Of a stretch of 64,000 nt of DNA, positions 1-8,997 are shown in pieces. The notes beneath the pieces were generated by a model that had not been told where the DNA came from, did not search any database, and was given only the letters and a program-made list of their open reading frames with translations. Source of the DNA: an uncultured Cellulomonas sp. (GTDB lineage Bacteria; Actinomycetota; Actinomycetes; Actinomycetales; Cellulomonadaceae); NCBI RefSeq assembly GCF_947494015.1, contig NZ_CANLTL010000001.1, forward strand, positions 1 through 64,000, given 5' to 3'. Position 1 is the first letter of the stretch. Every line of letters starts with the position of its first letter. A program made the position numbers and the translations under genes.

Positions 1-160
1 CCCCCCCCCGCCCGGCCGGGCCCCCCCCCGGCCCGCCGGCCCACCCCCCTGCCGCCCCGGCCCCCCCCCCCCCCCAGGGGCCGGGGCCGTGCGGCAGACG
101 GGGGGGGGGGGGTCCTCCCCCGGGGGGGGGACCGGGGCCCCCCCGCGGGGGGCGGCGCCG
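1..160. other. C/G homopolymer low-complexity stretch, probably unreliable sequence
   Basis: The first ~160 bases consist almost only of C and G runs of 8-15 bases, with very few A or T. The downstream kinase reads as good protein until its transmembrane segment at about position 165-215 and then dissolves into Pro/Gly/Arg strings here. This looks like degraded base calling or assembly at a contig end rather than biology. The reading frame and the C-terminus of the kinase cannot be trusted in this stretch. Confidence 0.7.
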
Positions 161-1461
161 GCGGCCGCGCCCAGGACGACGACCGCCGCCAGCGCGGTCA
201 GCGCCCGGTGGGCACCGGTCCGGCCGGGCACCGGCCCGCCGACCGCGGCGGCGTCGTCCCCGGGCTCGGTGGGGGGCGCCGCCGCGGCCGGCACGGCGAA
301 CGTCGGCAGCGCCGCGGCGGTCACCGCGGCGGTCACGGTGGCGGTCACGGTGGCGGTGCCGGCGGGGGTGGCGCCCTCGGGCGAGATGCTGGCGACCGGC
401 CGACGGCGGGTGACCGTCGCGGCCTCCTCGGCGGCGGTCCGGACCGGCCCGGCCGGCGCCGGAGCCGGGCCGTCAGCGGGGTCGCCCTCGGGGTCGATGG
501 TCACCACGGGCCGCAGGCGGGTCGGGCCGTCGTCGGCACGCTCCGGCGCCCGGACGCCCGCGGCCGGGTCGGTGCGCGGCTCGGCGCCCTCCTGGGCGAG
601 CTCGACCGGGGTGCCGGGGAGCATGAGCTCGAGCTCGACGGCCTGCAGCGCGCGGGCCAGCGCGAGGGCGGAGTGGAAGCGGTGGACCGGGTTCTTCTCC
701 ATGGCGCGCGCGAGTGCCGCCTCCAGGCTCGGCGGCACGTCGGTGCGGCCCGTGCCGGCCAGCGGCTGGCGCTCGATGCGCGCAACCAGGTCCGCCGCGC
801 CGTTGGACCCGCCGGGCACCTCGAACGGGGACCGCCCGGCGAGCAGGGAGTAGACCGTCGCGGCCAGCGAGTACACGTCCGCGCGCACGTCCCCGTCCGG
901 GACCGCGGCGAGCAGCTCCGGCGGCGACCACGGGATGGACATGCCGACCGCGCACCCGCCGGACCAGCCGGTCGTGGCCGCGATGCCGAAGTCGGTCAGT
1001 GCCGGCCAGCCGAAGTCGGTGGTGAGCACGTTGGCGGGCTTGATGTCGCGGTGCAGGATGCCGGCCCGGTGCGCGGTCTCCACCGCCGACGCGAGCCGGA
1101 TCCCGATCCGCAGCGCCTCCGCCACCGAGATCCGCTCGGTGCGGTAGCGGGCACCCAGCCCGGGGCGCGCGCAGTACTCCATGACGAGGTAGGGCCGGCC
1201 GTCGTCGGCGACGGCGGCGTGGTGGATGGTGACGATGGACGGGTGGTGCGACAGCTGGGCCATCAGGTCGGCCTCGGTGCCGAAGCGCGCCAGCACGTCG
1301 GCGTCGAGCGACTCGGCCGGCACCACCTTGACGGCGACGGGCCGGCGCGGCAGGTGCTGGGTGTAGAGGAAGACGTCCGCGAACCCGCCCATGCCCAGCA
1401 GCCGCCCGACGGTGTAGCCGGGGATCTGCGGCGGGGAGGACGGTCGACGACCGGTGGTCAC
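1..1461 (-). CDS. Serine/threonine protein kinase, 3' end truncated by the window
   Basis: This is a Hanks-type Ser/Thr kinase that phosphorylates proteins at the membrane. The catalytic domain covers residues ~15-275: glycine loop GRLLGMGGFADV (~19-30), ATP lysine K45 in VAVKVV, HRDIKPAN with catalytic D139, and DFG with D157. A Pro/Ala/Thr-rich linker follows, then a hydrophobic segment (ALTALAAVVVLG, ~416-430), so it is a single-pass kinase. Any extracellular domain falls in the unreadable G/C runs at the window edge. It starts with GTG at 1461, overlapping the FHA gene stop by 4 nt (GTGA), so the two are probably translationally coupled. With the FHA protein and PP2C phosphatase it forms a phospho-signalling cassette. 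No PASTA repeat is visible. Confidence 0.85.
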   Translation of the reverse strand, partial: MTTGRRPSSPPQIPGYTVGRLLGMGGFADVFLYTQHLPRRPVAVKVVPAESLDADVLARFGTEADLMAQLSHHPSIVTIHHAAVADDGRPYLVMEYCARPGLGARYRTERISVAEALRIGIRLASAVETAHRAGILHRDIKPANVLTTDFGWPALTDFGIAATTGWSGGCAVGMSIPWSPPELLAAVPDGDVRADVYSLAATVYSLLAGRSPFEVPGGSNGAADLVARIERQPLAGTGRTDVPPSLEAALARAMEKNPVHRFHSALALARALQAVELELMLPGTPVELAQEGAEPRTDPAAGVRAPERADDGPTRLRPVVTIDPEGDPADGPAPAPAGPVRTAAEEAATVTRRRPVASISPEGATPAGTATVTATVTAAVTAAALPTFAVPAAAAPPTEPGDDAAAVGGPVPGRTGAHRALTALAAVVVLGAAAGAAPRGGAPVPPPGEDPPPPVCRTAPAPGGGGGPGRQGGGPAGRGGARPGGGG

Positions 1462-2837
1462 GCGCTGCGCTCCACGGTGAAGGTCACACCCTCCCCGAGG
1501 TCGACGAGCACGCCGGGCTGCAGGACGGTCGCCTCACCGGGCTGCAGCCGCTGCGGCGTCGCCGCGGGCCGGACCACCAGGACGCCGTTGGTCGAGCGCA
1601 GGTCCGTCAGGACGACGTCGTCGCCGTCCATGCGGACCTCGGCGTGCGTGCGGGAGATGTCCTGCAGGGGGCTGGGCACGGTGACGAGCTGCGGGACCTG
1701 GCTGCTGTGCACCCGGGACGCCTGCGGGGCGCGTCCCAGCAGCACCGGGCGGGTCAGGGTGACCCGCTCACCGGTGGACAGCGCGAGCCGGGCGGGGACC
1801 GGGGCCGTGGTCACGGGGACGGCGGCCGGGGTCGGCTGCGCAGCGGTCCGGCTGTGGCCGGCCCAGTCCGGCAGCCGCCGGCGCAGCTCGACGACGTCGG
1901 CGCTGAGCACGGTGGTGCCGTCGTGGTCGGTGGACCCGGGCGCCGCCACGGCCGGGGCGACGCCGGAGGCGGGGGCGTCGTGGGCGGGCGCGTCGACGAC
2001 GGGCGTGTCGGTGTCGGGTGCGGCGTGGGTGCCGTCATCGGGGTCGGTGCCGGCGGCGGGGTCGGTGCCGTCGTCGGGGTCGGTGCCGCCGGCGGGCTCG
2101 GACGCGGTGGACGGGCGCAGCACGGTGAGGTCGACGGGCTCGTCGTCCGGGACGTCGTCCCCGGCGGTCGCCGGCGTGGGCAGCACCGCACTCGTCGATC
2201 CCGGTGAGGCGGGGGCCGCGGGGGGGACGGCGGGTGCGAGCACGAGGGCCGGGACGGGTGCGGTCGGCAGGCCCGCGGATGCCGCCGGCACCGGGGACTG
2301 GTCGATCAGCGCCTCGGCCGGTGGCTCGGCCGACTCCCGGACCGGCTGCCCGGCCGGCAGGCTGCCGGGCAGGGTGCCGGGCAGGGTGCCGCGCGCCGCG
2401 ACCCGGAGCCGGACGGCGCCGGCGCGGGCCACCCCGGCCACCAGCGGCAGCCCGGGGCCGGCGGCCGGCTCGTCGCCGGGGACGCGCACGGTGACGTGCT
2501 CGACGCCGTCGACGACCTCGTCGGACCAGGTGGACACCCCCGGCGCGGTCAGCACGAAGGTCCGGCCGGACGCGGTGACCTCGACCTCCACGGCGCCCCG
2601 CACGACGGCGTGCAGGCGTGCGCCGTCCACCGTCAGCAGCGCGAACGGGGGCAGCGTGGCCAGCCCGTCCCGTACGAGCACCTGCAGGTGGTCGACGACG
2701 CCCGCGCCGTCGGCCGAGCGCAGCGACTGCCACAGCCGGCCGACGACCGGCTCGGTGGTGGTGGGCGGCAGCAGCGCGACCGCGCCGTCGGTCACGACGG
2801 CGACCCACTCACCGGGGGTGTACTCGGTCACGTCCAC
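1458..2837 (-). CDS. FHA domain-containing protein
   Basis: This 459-residue protein has a C-terminal forkhead-associated domain (~350-455), a phosphothreonine-binding module. The diagnostic pieces are LGRAP, SRTHAEV and STNGVLV. The N-terminal ~200 residues are a globular, unassigned domain. Residues ~200-330 are a Pro/Ala/Asp/Thr-rich linker with repeated DPDDGTDPAAG units. It starts with GTG 6 bp after the PP2C gene and overlaps the kinase start by 4 nt. The likely role is to recruit phosphorylated partners of the adjacent kinase; the exact target cannot be read from sequence. The linker could itself be a phosphorylation substrate because it is rich in acidic-flanked threonines. Confidence 0.85.
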   Translation of the reverse strand: MDVTEYTPGEWVAVVTDGAVALLPPTTTEPVVGRLWQSLRSADGAGVVDHLQVLVRDGLATLPPFALLTVDGARLHAVVRGAVEVEVTASGRTFVLTAPGVSTWSDEVVDGVEHVTVRVPGDEPAAGPGLPLVAGVARAGAVRLRVAARGTLPGTLPGSLPAGQPVRESAEPPAEALIDQSPVPAASAGLPTAPVPALVLAPAVPPAAPASPGSTSAVLPTPATAGDDVPDDEPVDLTVLRPSTASEPAGGTDPDDGTDPAAGTDPDDGTHAAPDTDTPVVDAPAHDAPASGVAPAVAAPGSTDHDGTTVLSADVVELRRRLPDWAGHSRTAAQPTPAAVPVTTAPVPARLALSTGERVTLTRPVLLGRAPQASRVHSSQVPQLVTVPSPLQDISRTHAEVRMDGDDVVLTDLRSTNGVLVVRPAATPQRLQPGEATVLQPGVLVDLGEGVTFTVERSA

Positions 2838-2843
2838 GCCTCG

Positions 2844-3629
2844 TCACTGCTCCGTTCCGGCCCCGCCGGCGGGCGGGGTCACGGGTCGTTCGATGGTCGC
2901 CTCGTCCACCCCGGCCGGCTGGGCGTCGTCGACGTCGACCACGACGACGGTGACGTTGTCGCGGCCACCGGCCTCGACCGCCGCCTGAACGAGGATCTGG
3001 GCGGCGGCCTGCGGGTCGGGCTGGTCGAGCAGGAGGTAGCGGATCGCGTCGTCGTCGAGCTCCTGGGTGAGCCCGTCCGAGCAGAGCAGGAGCCGGTCGG
3101 CCGCGCCGGCCGGGATGAGCCAGTAGTCCGGCTCGGGGACGGCGCCGGTGCCGACCGCGCGGGTGATGACGTGCCGGTCGGGGTGCCACTGGGCGTCCGC
3201 GGGCCGCAGCCGGCCGCTGTCGACCAGGTCCTGCACCACCGAGTGGTCCACGCTTACCTGCTCCAGGGCGCCACCGGCGAGCCGGTACACCCGCGAGTCG
3301 CCGACGTTGAACACGAGCCAGTAGGGCGCACCGCCCGCGGCGACCGCGACGCCCGCGACGGTGGTGCCGGCGGTCCGGCCGGCGCCCACGGCCTCGCGCA
3401 CGCGGCCGGCCGCACGCGCGAAGGCCGCCTCGACGTCGTCGTGCGTGACGCCGTCGCGACCGCCCAGGGCGGCGAACTCCTCCACGGTGACCCGGCTCGC
3501 GACGTCCCCCGCGTCGTGGCCGCCCATCCCGTCGGCGACGACGAACACCGGCGAGTGCGCGAGCAGCGAGTCCTCGTTGAGCCGGCGGACCCGACCGCGG
3601 TCCGTGGCCGATCCCCAGGATGTGCGCAC
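2844..3629 (-). CDS. PP2C-family serine/threonine phosphatase (PstP type)
   Basis: This 261-residue PPM/PP2C phosphatase removes phosphate from Ser/Thr using two metal ions, and probably counteracts the neighbouring kinase. Metal-binding signatures are visible: RRLNEDS near the N-terminus, VVADGMGGHDAGDVAS, LLLCSDGLTQELDDD and GGRDNVTVVVVDVD near the C-terminus. It is a stand-alone catalytic domain with no transmembrane segment, unlike mycobacterial PstP. The GTG start at 3629 follows a strong GGAGGAGG ribosome-binding site. It is the first gene of the PP2C-FHA-kinase set, with 155 bp separating it from moxR upstream. Confidence 0.93.
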   Translation of the reverse strand: MRTSWGSATDRGRVRRLNEDSLLAHSPVFVVADGMGGHDAGDVASRVTVEEFAALGGRDGVTHDDVEAAFARAAGRVREAVGAGRTAGTTVAGVAVAAGGAPYWLVFNVGDSRVYRLAGGALEQVSVDHSVVQDLVDSGRLRPADAQWHPDRHVITRAVGTGAVPEPDYWLIPAGAADRLLLCSDGLTQELDDDAIRYLLLDQPDPQAAAQILVQAAVEAGGRDNVTVVVVDVDDAQPAGVDEATIERPVTPPAGGAGTEQ

Positions 3630-3784
3630 GTGCCCTCCTCCGCGGTCGCTCGACGTGGCGCGCCCGTGCCGGACGGCAGGGCGGTCTCACCGTCCCCATC
3701 GTCCGGTTCGCCCCGGCTGTGAGGGTTTCCGCGGGGAGCAACCGGTACGGACGCCGCACATCCGGCCGCGGACGGGCCGCCGGG

Positions 3785-4759
3785 TCAGCCCGCGGTGCGG
3801 CGCTCCAGCGGCGCGGGCACCTCGCCCAGCACCCGGGCCAGCACCGCGTCGGCGGTCGTCCCGGTGAACTCCGCGTCCGGGTCGAGCACCAGCCGGTGGT
3901 TCCACACCGGGTGCACCAGCCCCTTGACGTCGTCGGGCAGGACGTAGTGGCGGCCGTGCGCCGCCGCCCACACCTTCGCCGTGCGGACCAGCGCGATCGC
4001 CCCGCGCACGCTCACGCCGAGACGGGCGTCCGGTGCGACGCGGGTCGCCTCCGCGAGCCGCGACACGTACTCGAGCACCGCGCCGTCGACGTGCGTGGTG
4101 GTGGCCAGCGTGATCATGGCGGCGACGTCGTCCGTGCTGACCAGTGGCTGCAGCCGGCCGGACCGGTCCCGTTCGGCGGCGCCGGCCAGGATCTGCACCG
4201 TGGAGGCGTGGTCGGGGTAGCCGATCGACGTCTTCATCAGGAACCGGTCCAGCTGCGCCTCGGGCAGCCGGTAGGTCCCGGCCTGCTCGATCGGGTTCTG
4301 GGTCGCGATCACCATGAACGGGCGCGGCGCCGGGTGGGTGACCCCGTCCACCGTCACCTGGGCCTCCTCCATCACCTCCAGCAGCGCGGACTGGGTCTTG
4401 GGGGACGCCCGGTTGATCTCGTCCGCGAGCACGATGGAGGCGAACACCGGCCCCCGGTGGAAGTCGAACGCCCGGGTGGCCTGGTCGTAGATGGTCACCC
4501 CGGTCACGTCGCTGGGCAGCAGGTCCGGGGTGAACTGGATCCGGCTGTGGCTGCCGCTCACGGTGGCGGCGATCGCCCGCGCCAGCGACGTCTTGCCGGT
4601 GCCCGGGGCGTCCTCCAGCAGCAGGTGCCCCTCGGTGAGCATGCACGTCAGCGCGAGGCGCACGACGTCGGCCTTGCCCAGCACGGCGCCGCCGACGTGG
4701 TCGACGAGGCGCTCGAAGGTGCCGGCGAACCCGGCGGCCTGCTCGGGTGTCATGGTCAT
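3785..4759 (-). CDS. MoxR-family AAA+ ATPase
   Basis: This 324-residue AAA+ chaperone-like ATPase of the MoxR group has Walker A EDAPGTGKTS (~50-59), Walker B IVLADEINRASP (~110-121) and sensor region ATQNPIEQAGTYRLPEAQLD. The C-terminal lid domain (~240-320) is complete. MoxR proteins usually help assemble von Willebrand-domain or metalloprotein complexes and are often followed by DUF58 and transglutaminase genes. None of these follow here, and the next genes are the PP2C-FHA-kinase set. The start ATG at 4759 has an AGGGGGA site 8 nt upstream. The gene lies 76 bp after the end of the nuo operon and may have its own promoter. Confidence 0.92.
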   Translation of the reverse strand: MTMTPEQAAGFAGTFERLVDHVGGAVLGKADVVRLALTCMLTEGHLLLEDAPGTGKTSLARAIAATVSGSHSRIQFTPDLLPSDVTGVTIYDQATRAFDFHRGPVFASIVLADEINRASPKTQSALLEVMEEAQVTVDGVTHPAPRPFMVIATQNPIEQAGTYRLPEAQLDRFLMKTSIGYPDHASTVQILAGAAERDRSGRLQPLVSTDDVAAMITLATTTHVDGAVLEYVSRLAEATRVAPDARLGVSVRGAIALVRTAKVWAAAHGRHYVLPDDVKGLVHPVWNHRLVLDPDAEFTGTTADAVLARVLGEVPAPLERRTAG

Positions 4760-4835
4760 GCGGTCGGTCCCCCTGTCGGCGACGGCGGACCCTCGCCGCC
4801 GCGCACGGGCCGCCGCGACGGCGTGCCCGTGATCC

Positions 4836-5843
4836 CTAGGATGCCCGGTCCACCAGGGCGTCGGCGAAGGCGACCAGCGCGTCGCGGGCGTGGCTGGCCG
4901 GCAGCGGGCCCAGCTCGGCGACGGCGTCCCGCGCCCACGCCACGGCCAGCGCGCGGGTCTCCTCGACCACGGGGTGGACGCGCAGGGCGGCCACCGCCTC
5001 GGACAGCGCGGCGTCGTCGGACAGGTCCGAGTCGAGCAGGGTCAGCAGGGCGCGGTCGGAGGGTGTGGCGTCGGCGGCGGCCACCCGGGCGCGCAGCAGC
5101 AGCACGGGCATCGTGGGCACCCGCTCGCGCAGGTCCGTGCCGGGCGCCTTGCCCGTCCGGGACCCGTCGGCGGACAGGTCGATGACGTCGTCGGCGAGCT
5201 GGAACGCGACGCCGACCTTCTCGCCGTACCCGGTGACCGTGCGCAGCACCTCCGGCGGGCAGCCGGCGAACATCGCCCCGAACCGCGCCGAGGTCGCGAT
5301 CAGCGACCCGGTCTTGTCCGACAGCACCTGCAGGTAGTGGGCGACGGCGTCCTCGTCGGTCTGCGGGCCGACGGTCTCGTGCAGCTGCCCCAGGCACAGC
5401 CGCTCGAACGTCGCGGCCTGCAGCCGCACGGCCTCCGGGCCGAGCCCCGCGACGACGCTGGACGCCCGCGCGAACAGCAGGTCGCCGGTCAGGATCGCCA
5501 CCGAGTTGCCCCACACCTCGTGCGCCGCGGGGGCACCGCGTCGCAGCGGGGCGCTGTCCATGACGTCGTCGTGGTACAGCGTCGCCAGGTGCGTCAGCTC
5601 CACCACGACGGCGGCGTCGAGCACCTCGGGGCGGTGCCCGTCACCGAGCTGCGCGGTGAGCAGGGTCAGCAGGGGGCGCAGCCGCTTGCCACCCGCGTTG
5701 ACCAGGTGCCGGGCGGTGGCGTCGGCGAGCAGGTCCGCGTGCGCGACGGCGTCGCGCAGCCGCTCCTCGACCACCGCCAGGCGGGCCGTGAGCAGGTCCG
5801 CCAGTGCAGGGTCGGGCAGCGGGAACGCTGTCGTCGGGGTCAC
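4836..5843 (-). CDS. Polyprenyl diphosphate synthase (menaquinone side chain)
   Basis: This 335-residue trans-prenyltransferase condenses isopentenyl diphosphate into a long all-trans chain used as the menaquinone tail. The first aspartate-rich motif is HDDVMDSAPLRRG (~90-102) and the second is DDVIDLSADGSRTGKAPG (~218-235). The lysine/arginine motif GGKRLRPLLTLL is at ~51-62. It is the last gene of the nuo operon, and its GTG start overlaps the nuoN stop by 4 nt (GTGA), so tail synthesis is coupled to complex I production. Chain length (hepta-, octa- or nonaprenyl) cannot be told from sequence alone. This placement after nuoN is common in actinobacteria. Confidence 0.92.
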   Translation of the reverse strand: MTPTTAFPLPDPALADLLTARLAVVEERLRDAVAHADLLADATARHLVNAGGKRLRPLLTLLTAQLGDGHRPEVLDAAVVVELTHLATLYHDDVMDSAPLRRGAPAAHEVWGNSVAILTGDLLFARASSVVAGLGPEAVRLQAATFERLCLGQLHETVGPQTDEDAVAHYLQVLSDKTGSLIATSARFGAMFAGCPPEVLRTVTGYGEKVGVAFQLADDVIDLSADGSRTGKAPGTDLRERVPTMPVLLLRARVAAADATPSDRALLTLLDSDLSDDAALSEAVAALRVHPVVEETRALAVAWARDAVAELGPLPASHARDALVAFADALVDRAS

Positions 5844-7429
5844 GGGATGAACCTAGCCGCCTCACCGACCAGATCGAGAACCGGCGTGGGCAGCACGCCC
5901 AGGCCCAGGGTCGCCAGCGCGGCCACCGCGATCGCGACCGTGGTGAGCCCCTCGGACCGCACCACGGTGACCGTGCCGTGGCCCGAGTCGGCGGGCCGGT
6001 CGGTGAAGAACAGCAGCACCACGATGCGGATGTAGAAGAAGACGGCGACGGCCGACCCCAGGACGCCGGCCACCGCCAGCGCGGTCGCGCCGCCGTCGAC
6101 GGCCGCCGAGAAGACCGCGAACTTGCCGACGAAGCCGGCGGTCAGCGGGATGCCGGCGAAGGACAGCATGAACACCGCGAACGCCCCCGCCAGCCACGGG
6201 CTGCGCCGGCCCAGGCCCGCCCACTGCGACAGGTGCGTCGCCTCCCCCAGGACGACCCCGTCGGCGTCGACCTCGCGGACCAGGGTCACGACCGCGAACG
6301 CCCCCACCGCCGCGGCGCCGTAGGCGAGCAGGTAGAACATCACGCCGGACACGCCCCGCACGTCCAGCGCGACGACGCCGGTGAGGATGAAGCCGGTGTG
6401 GGCGATCGCCGAGTACCCCAGGATGCGCTTCATGTCGGTCTGGACCAGCGAGGCGAGCGTGCCGACCGCGATGGTCGCGATGACGACCGTCCACAGCGCG
6501 CGGCGCAGGTCCCACTCGATCGCGGGTGCGACGACGTACACGACCCGCAGCAGCGCGCCGAACGCGGCGATCTTGGTGCAGGCGGCCATGAAACCCGTGA
6601 TCGGCGTCGGGGCGCCCTGGTACACGTCCGGGGTCCAGGAGTGGAACGGCACCGCACCGACCTTGAAGAGCAGGCCGACCAGCACGAGCAGGGTGCCGGC
6701 CAGCAGCAGCGGGTCCAGCCCGACGACGGCCGCGGTGGCCGCGGCGATGGCGCTCAGCCGGACCGACCCGGCGAACCCGTAGAGCAGCGCGACCCCGAAC
6801 AGGAAGAAGGCGGAGGCGAAGGAGCCGAGCAGGAAGTACTTCATCGCGGCCTCCTGCGACAGCAGGCGACGGCGTCGCGCCAGGCCGGACAGCAGGTACA
6901 GCGGCAGCGAGAGCACCTCGAGCGCGATGAACATGGTGAGCAGGTCACCGGCGGCGGGGAAGATCATCATCCCGCCGGTCGCGAACAGGACCAGGGGGTA
7001 CACCTCGGTCTGGGCCAGGCCCTGCCGGCGCGCGACCTCCTCGTAGTCCGAGCCCGGCACGGCGGCGGCCTGCGGCGCGAAGGCGTCCTGGCCCGCGGCG
7101 CCCCCGGCACCCCGGTCCGCGACGACCAGCACGGCCACCAGCGCGAGCAGCGCGACCAGCCCCTGCAGCACCAGCGCGGGGCCGTCGAGGATCATCGCCC
7201 CGCCCAGCACGACGGTCCCGCCGGTGTCCCGCACGTCGGCCCACAGGGCCGCGAGCACCACGAGCGCGCCGGCCGTGGCGGCGAGCGTGAGCGTGAGCTG
7301 GACCGGTCGGCGCACGCGCTGCGGCGCGAACGCCTCGACCAGCACCCCGATCACGCCGGCGCCCAGCACCAGCAGGACGGGCGCGAGCTGCGCCCAGTCG
7401 ATGTGCGGCGCGGTGAAGGCCCCGGTCAC
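5840..7429 (-). CDS. nuoN: NADH-quinone oxidoreductase subunit N
   Basis: This 529-residue membrane subunit is one of three antiporter-like proton pumps of complex I. About 14 hydrophobic helices are seen. The conserved pump region carries the helix-embedded lysine motif LLFKVGAVPFHSWTPDVYQGA (~258-278) and TDMKRILGYSAIAHTG (~328-343). A hydrophilic loop of ~35 residues after helix 4 (GAGGAAGQDAFAPQAA) is typical of actinobacterial NuoN. The GTG start overlaps nuoM by 4 nt and the stop overlaps the prenyl synthase start. Confidence 0.97.
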   Translation of the reverse strand: MTGAFTAPHIDWAQLAPVLLVLGAGVIGVLVEAFAPQRVRRPVQLTLTLAATAGALVVLAALWADVRDTGGTVVLGGAMILDGPALVLQGLVALLALVAVLVVADRGAGGAAGQDAFAPQAAAVPGSDYEEVARRQGLAQTEVYPLVLFATGGMMIFPAAGDLLTMFIALEVLSLPLYLLSGLARRRRLLSQEAAMKYFLLGSFASAFFLFGVALLYGFAGSVRLSAIAAATAAVVGLDPLLLAGTLLVLVGLLFKVGAVPFHSWTPDVYQGAPTPITGFMAACTKIAAFGALLRVVYVVAPAIEWDLRRALWTVVIATIAVGTLASLVQTDMKRILGYSAIAHTGFILTGVVALDVRGVSGVMFYLLAYGAAAVGAFAVVTLVREVDADGVVLGEATHLSQWAGLGRRSPWLAGAFAVFMLSFAGIPLTAGFVGKFAVFSAAVDGGATALAVAGVLGSAVAVFFYIRIVVLLFFTDRPADSGHGTVTVVRSEGLTTVAIAVAALATLGLGVLPTPVLDLVGEAARFIP

Positions 7430-8985
7430 GTCGTGCTCCCCTCGTCGTCGGTACCGGTGCCCACCAGCAGGCCCTGCGTCGGGGCGACGTCGTCCACCCC
7501 GACCTGCTGCAGCGTCCCCTGCGACGGCTCACGCACGAGGTCGACCATGGGCGCCGGGTAGAAGCCGAACACCACCATCAGCGCGATCAGCGGGGCGACC
7601 ACCCAGCGCTCGCGGCCGGACAGGTCCGGCGTGGCCGCCAGCTCGGGGCGGACCGGGCCGGTGAAGACCCGCTGGTAGGCGATCAGCACGTACAGCGCGG
7701 CCAGCACGACCCCGATCACGGCGACGACCGCGGCGGGCCCGGACCGGGCGTAGGTGCCCACCAGCACCAGGAACTCGCTGACGAACGTGGACAGCCCCGG
7801 CAGGGAGAGCGCGGACAGGCCGGCCACCAGGAACGTGCCGGCGAGCACCGGGGTGACCTTCTGCAGCCCGCCGTAGTCCGCGATCCGCTGGCTGCCGTGG
7901 CGCGAGACCAGGAAGCCGGCGGTCAGGAACAGGGCGGCCGTCGACAGCCCGTGGTTGACCATGTAGAGCGCCGACCCCTGCACGCTGACCGACGTGAACG
8001 CGAAGATGCCGAGCACGATGAACCCGAAGTGGGACACCGAGGTGTAGGCGATGAGCCGCATGAGGTCCTGCTGGCCGATCGCGAGCAGCGCCCCGTAGAG
8101 CACCGAGACGACCGCGAGCACGATGATGACCGGCGCGGCCCACCGGGAGGCGTCCGGGAACAGCGGCAGGCACAGCGTGAGCATCCCGAAGGTGCCCACC
8201 TTGTCCAGGACGCCGACGAGGAGCGTCGACGTGCCGGCGGTGGCGTTCTGCGCGGCGTCGGGCAGCCAGGTGTGGACCGGCCACATCGGCGCCTTGATGG
8301 CGAACGCCAGGAAGAAGGCGAGGAAGAGCAGCCGCTCGGTCAGCACGGGCATCTCGAGCCCGGTCAGCCGGGTGGTGAGGAACCCCTCGGGCCCGCCGGG
8401 GCCCTGCAGGTACAGGGCGATGACGGCGACCAGCATGATGAGCCCGCCGGCGAGGGAGAACACGAGGAACTTCACCGCGGCGTAGCGGCGCTGCACCCCG
8501 CCGAACACCCCGATGAGGAAGTACACCGGGATGAGCATCGCCTCGAACAGCACGTAGAACAGGAACACGTCCCGCGCGGCGAACACCGCGACCATGAACG
8601 CCTCGAGCACGAGCACGAGCGCCAGGTAGTGGCGCAGCCGGTCGGCCGACCCGGCGGTGGTCCGGTCCGAGGCCAGCACCACGAGCGGCGTCAGCAGCAC
8701 CGACAGCAGGACGAGCAGCAGCCCGACCCCGTCGACGCCGACGGCGTAGCTGGCGCCGATCGCGGGGATCCACGGGTGGGTCTCGGTGAGCTGGTGGGTC
8801 GCGGCCGCCGCGGTGTCGAACGCGGTCAGCGCGGCGAGCCCGACGACCAGCTCGAGCACGGTGACCACCACCGCGACCGTGCGGACCCGCTCGCGCAGGC
8901 CCGCTGGCAGGGCCCACAGCACGACCGCGCCGACGAGCGGCAGCACGATGAGGACCGTGAGCAGGGGAAGTCCTTCGAGGTTCAC
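7426..8985 (-). CDS. nuoM: NADH-quinone oxidoreductase subunit M
   Basis: This 519-residue antiporter-like proton-pumping subunit of complex I has ~14 transmembrane helices. The helix glutamate region reads FYVLFEAMLIPVYFLIGVFG and the pump-channel motif is FAIKAPMWPVHTWLPDAAQ (~229-247). It starts with GTG at 8985, with a GGGAG site ~10 nt upstream. It lies 12 bp after nuoL and overlaps nuoN by 4 nt. The C-terminal cytoplasmic tail is short and acidic. Confidence 0.97.
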   Translation of the reverse strand: MNLEGLPLLTVLIVLPLVGAVVLWALPAGLRERVRTVAVVVTVLELVVGLAALTAFDTAAAATHQLTETHPWIPAIGASYAVGVDGVGLLLVLLSVLLTPLVVLASDRTTAGSADRLRHYLALVLVLEAFMVAVFAARDVFLFYVLFEAMLIPVYFLIGVFGGVQRRYAAVKFLVFSLAGGLIMLVAVIALYLQGPGGPEGFLTTRLTGLEMPVLTERLLFLAFFLAFAIKAPMWPVHTWLPDAAQNATAGTSTLLVGVLDKVGTFGMLTLCLPLFPDASRWAAPVIIVLAVVSVLYGALLAIGQQDLMRLIAYTSVSHFGFIVLGIFAFTSVSVQGSALYMVNHGLSTAALFLTAGFLVSRHGSQRIADYGGLQKVTPVLAGTFLVAGLSALSLPGLSTFVSEFLVLVGTYARSGPAAVVAVIGVVLAALYVLIAYQRVFTGPVRPELAATPDLSGRERWVVAPLIALMVVFGFYPAPMVDLVREPSQGTLQQVGVDDVAPTQGLLVGTGTDDEGSTT

Positions 8986-8997
8986 GTCAGATCTCCC

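Noticed and set aside
208-2988. Long plus-strand open frame over the kinase and FHA genes
   Set aside because: It is a shadow frame of very GC-rich coding DNA: Arg/Gly/Ala-rich, no family motif, while the opposite strand carries clear kinase, FHA and phosphatase motifs.
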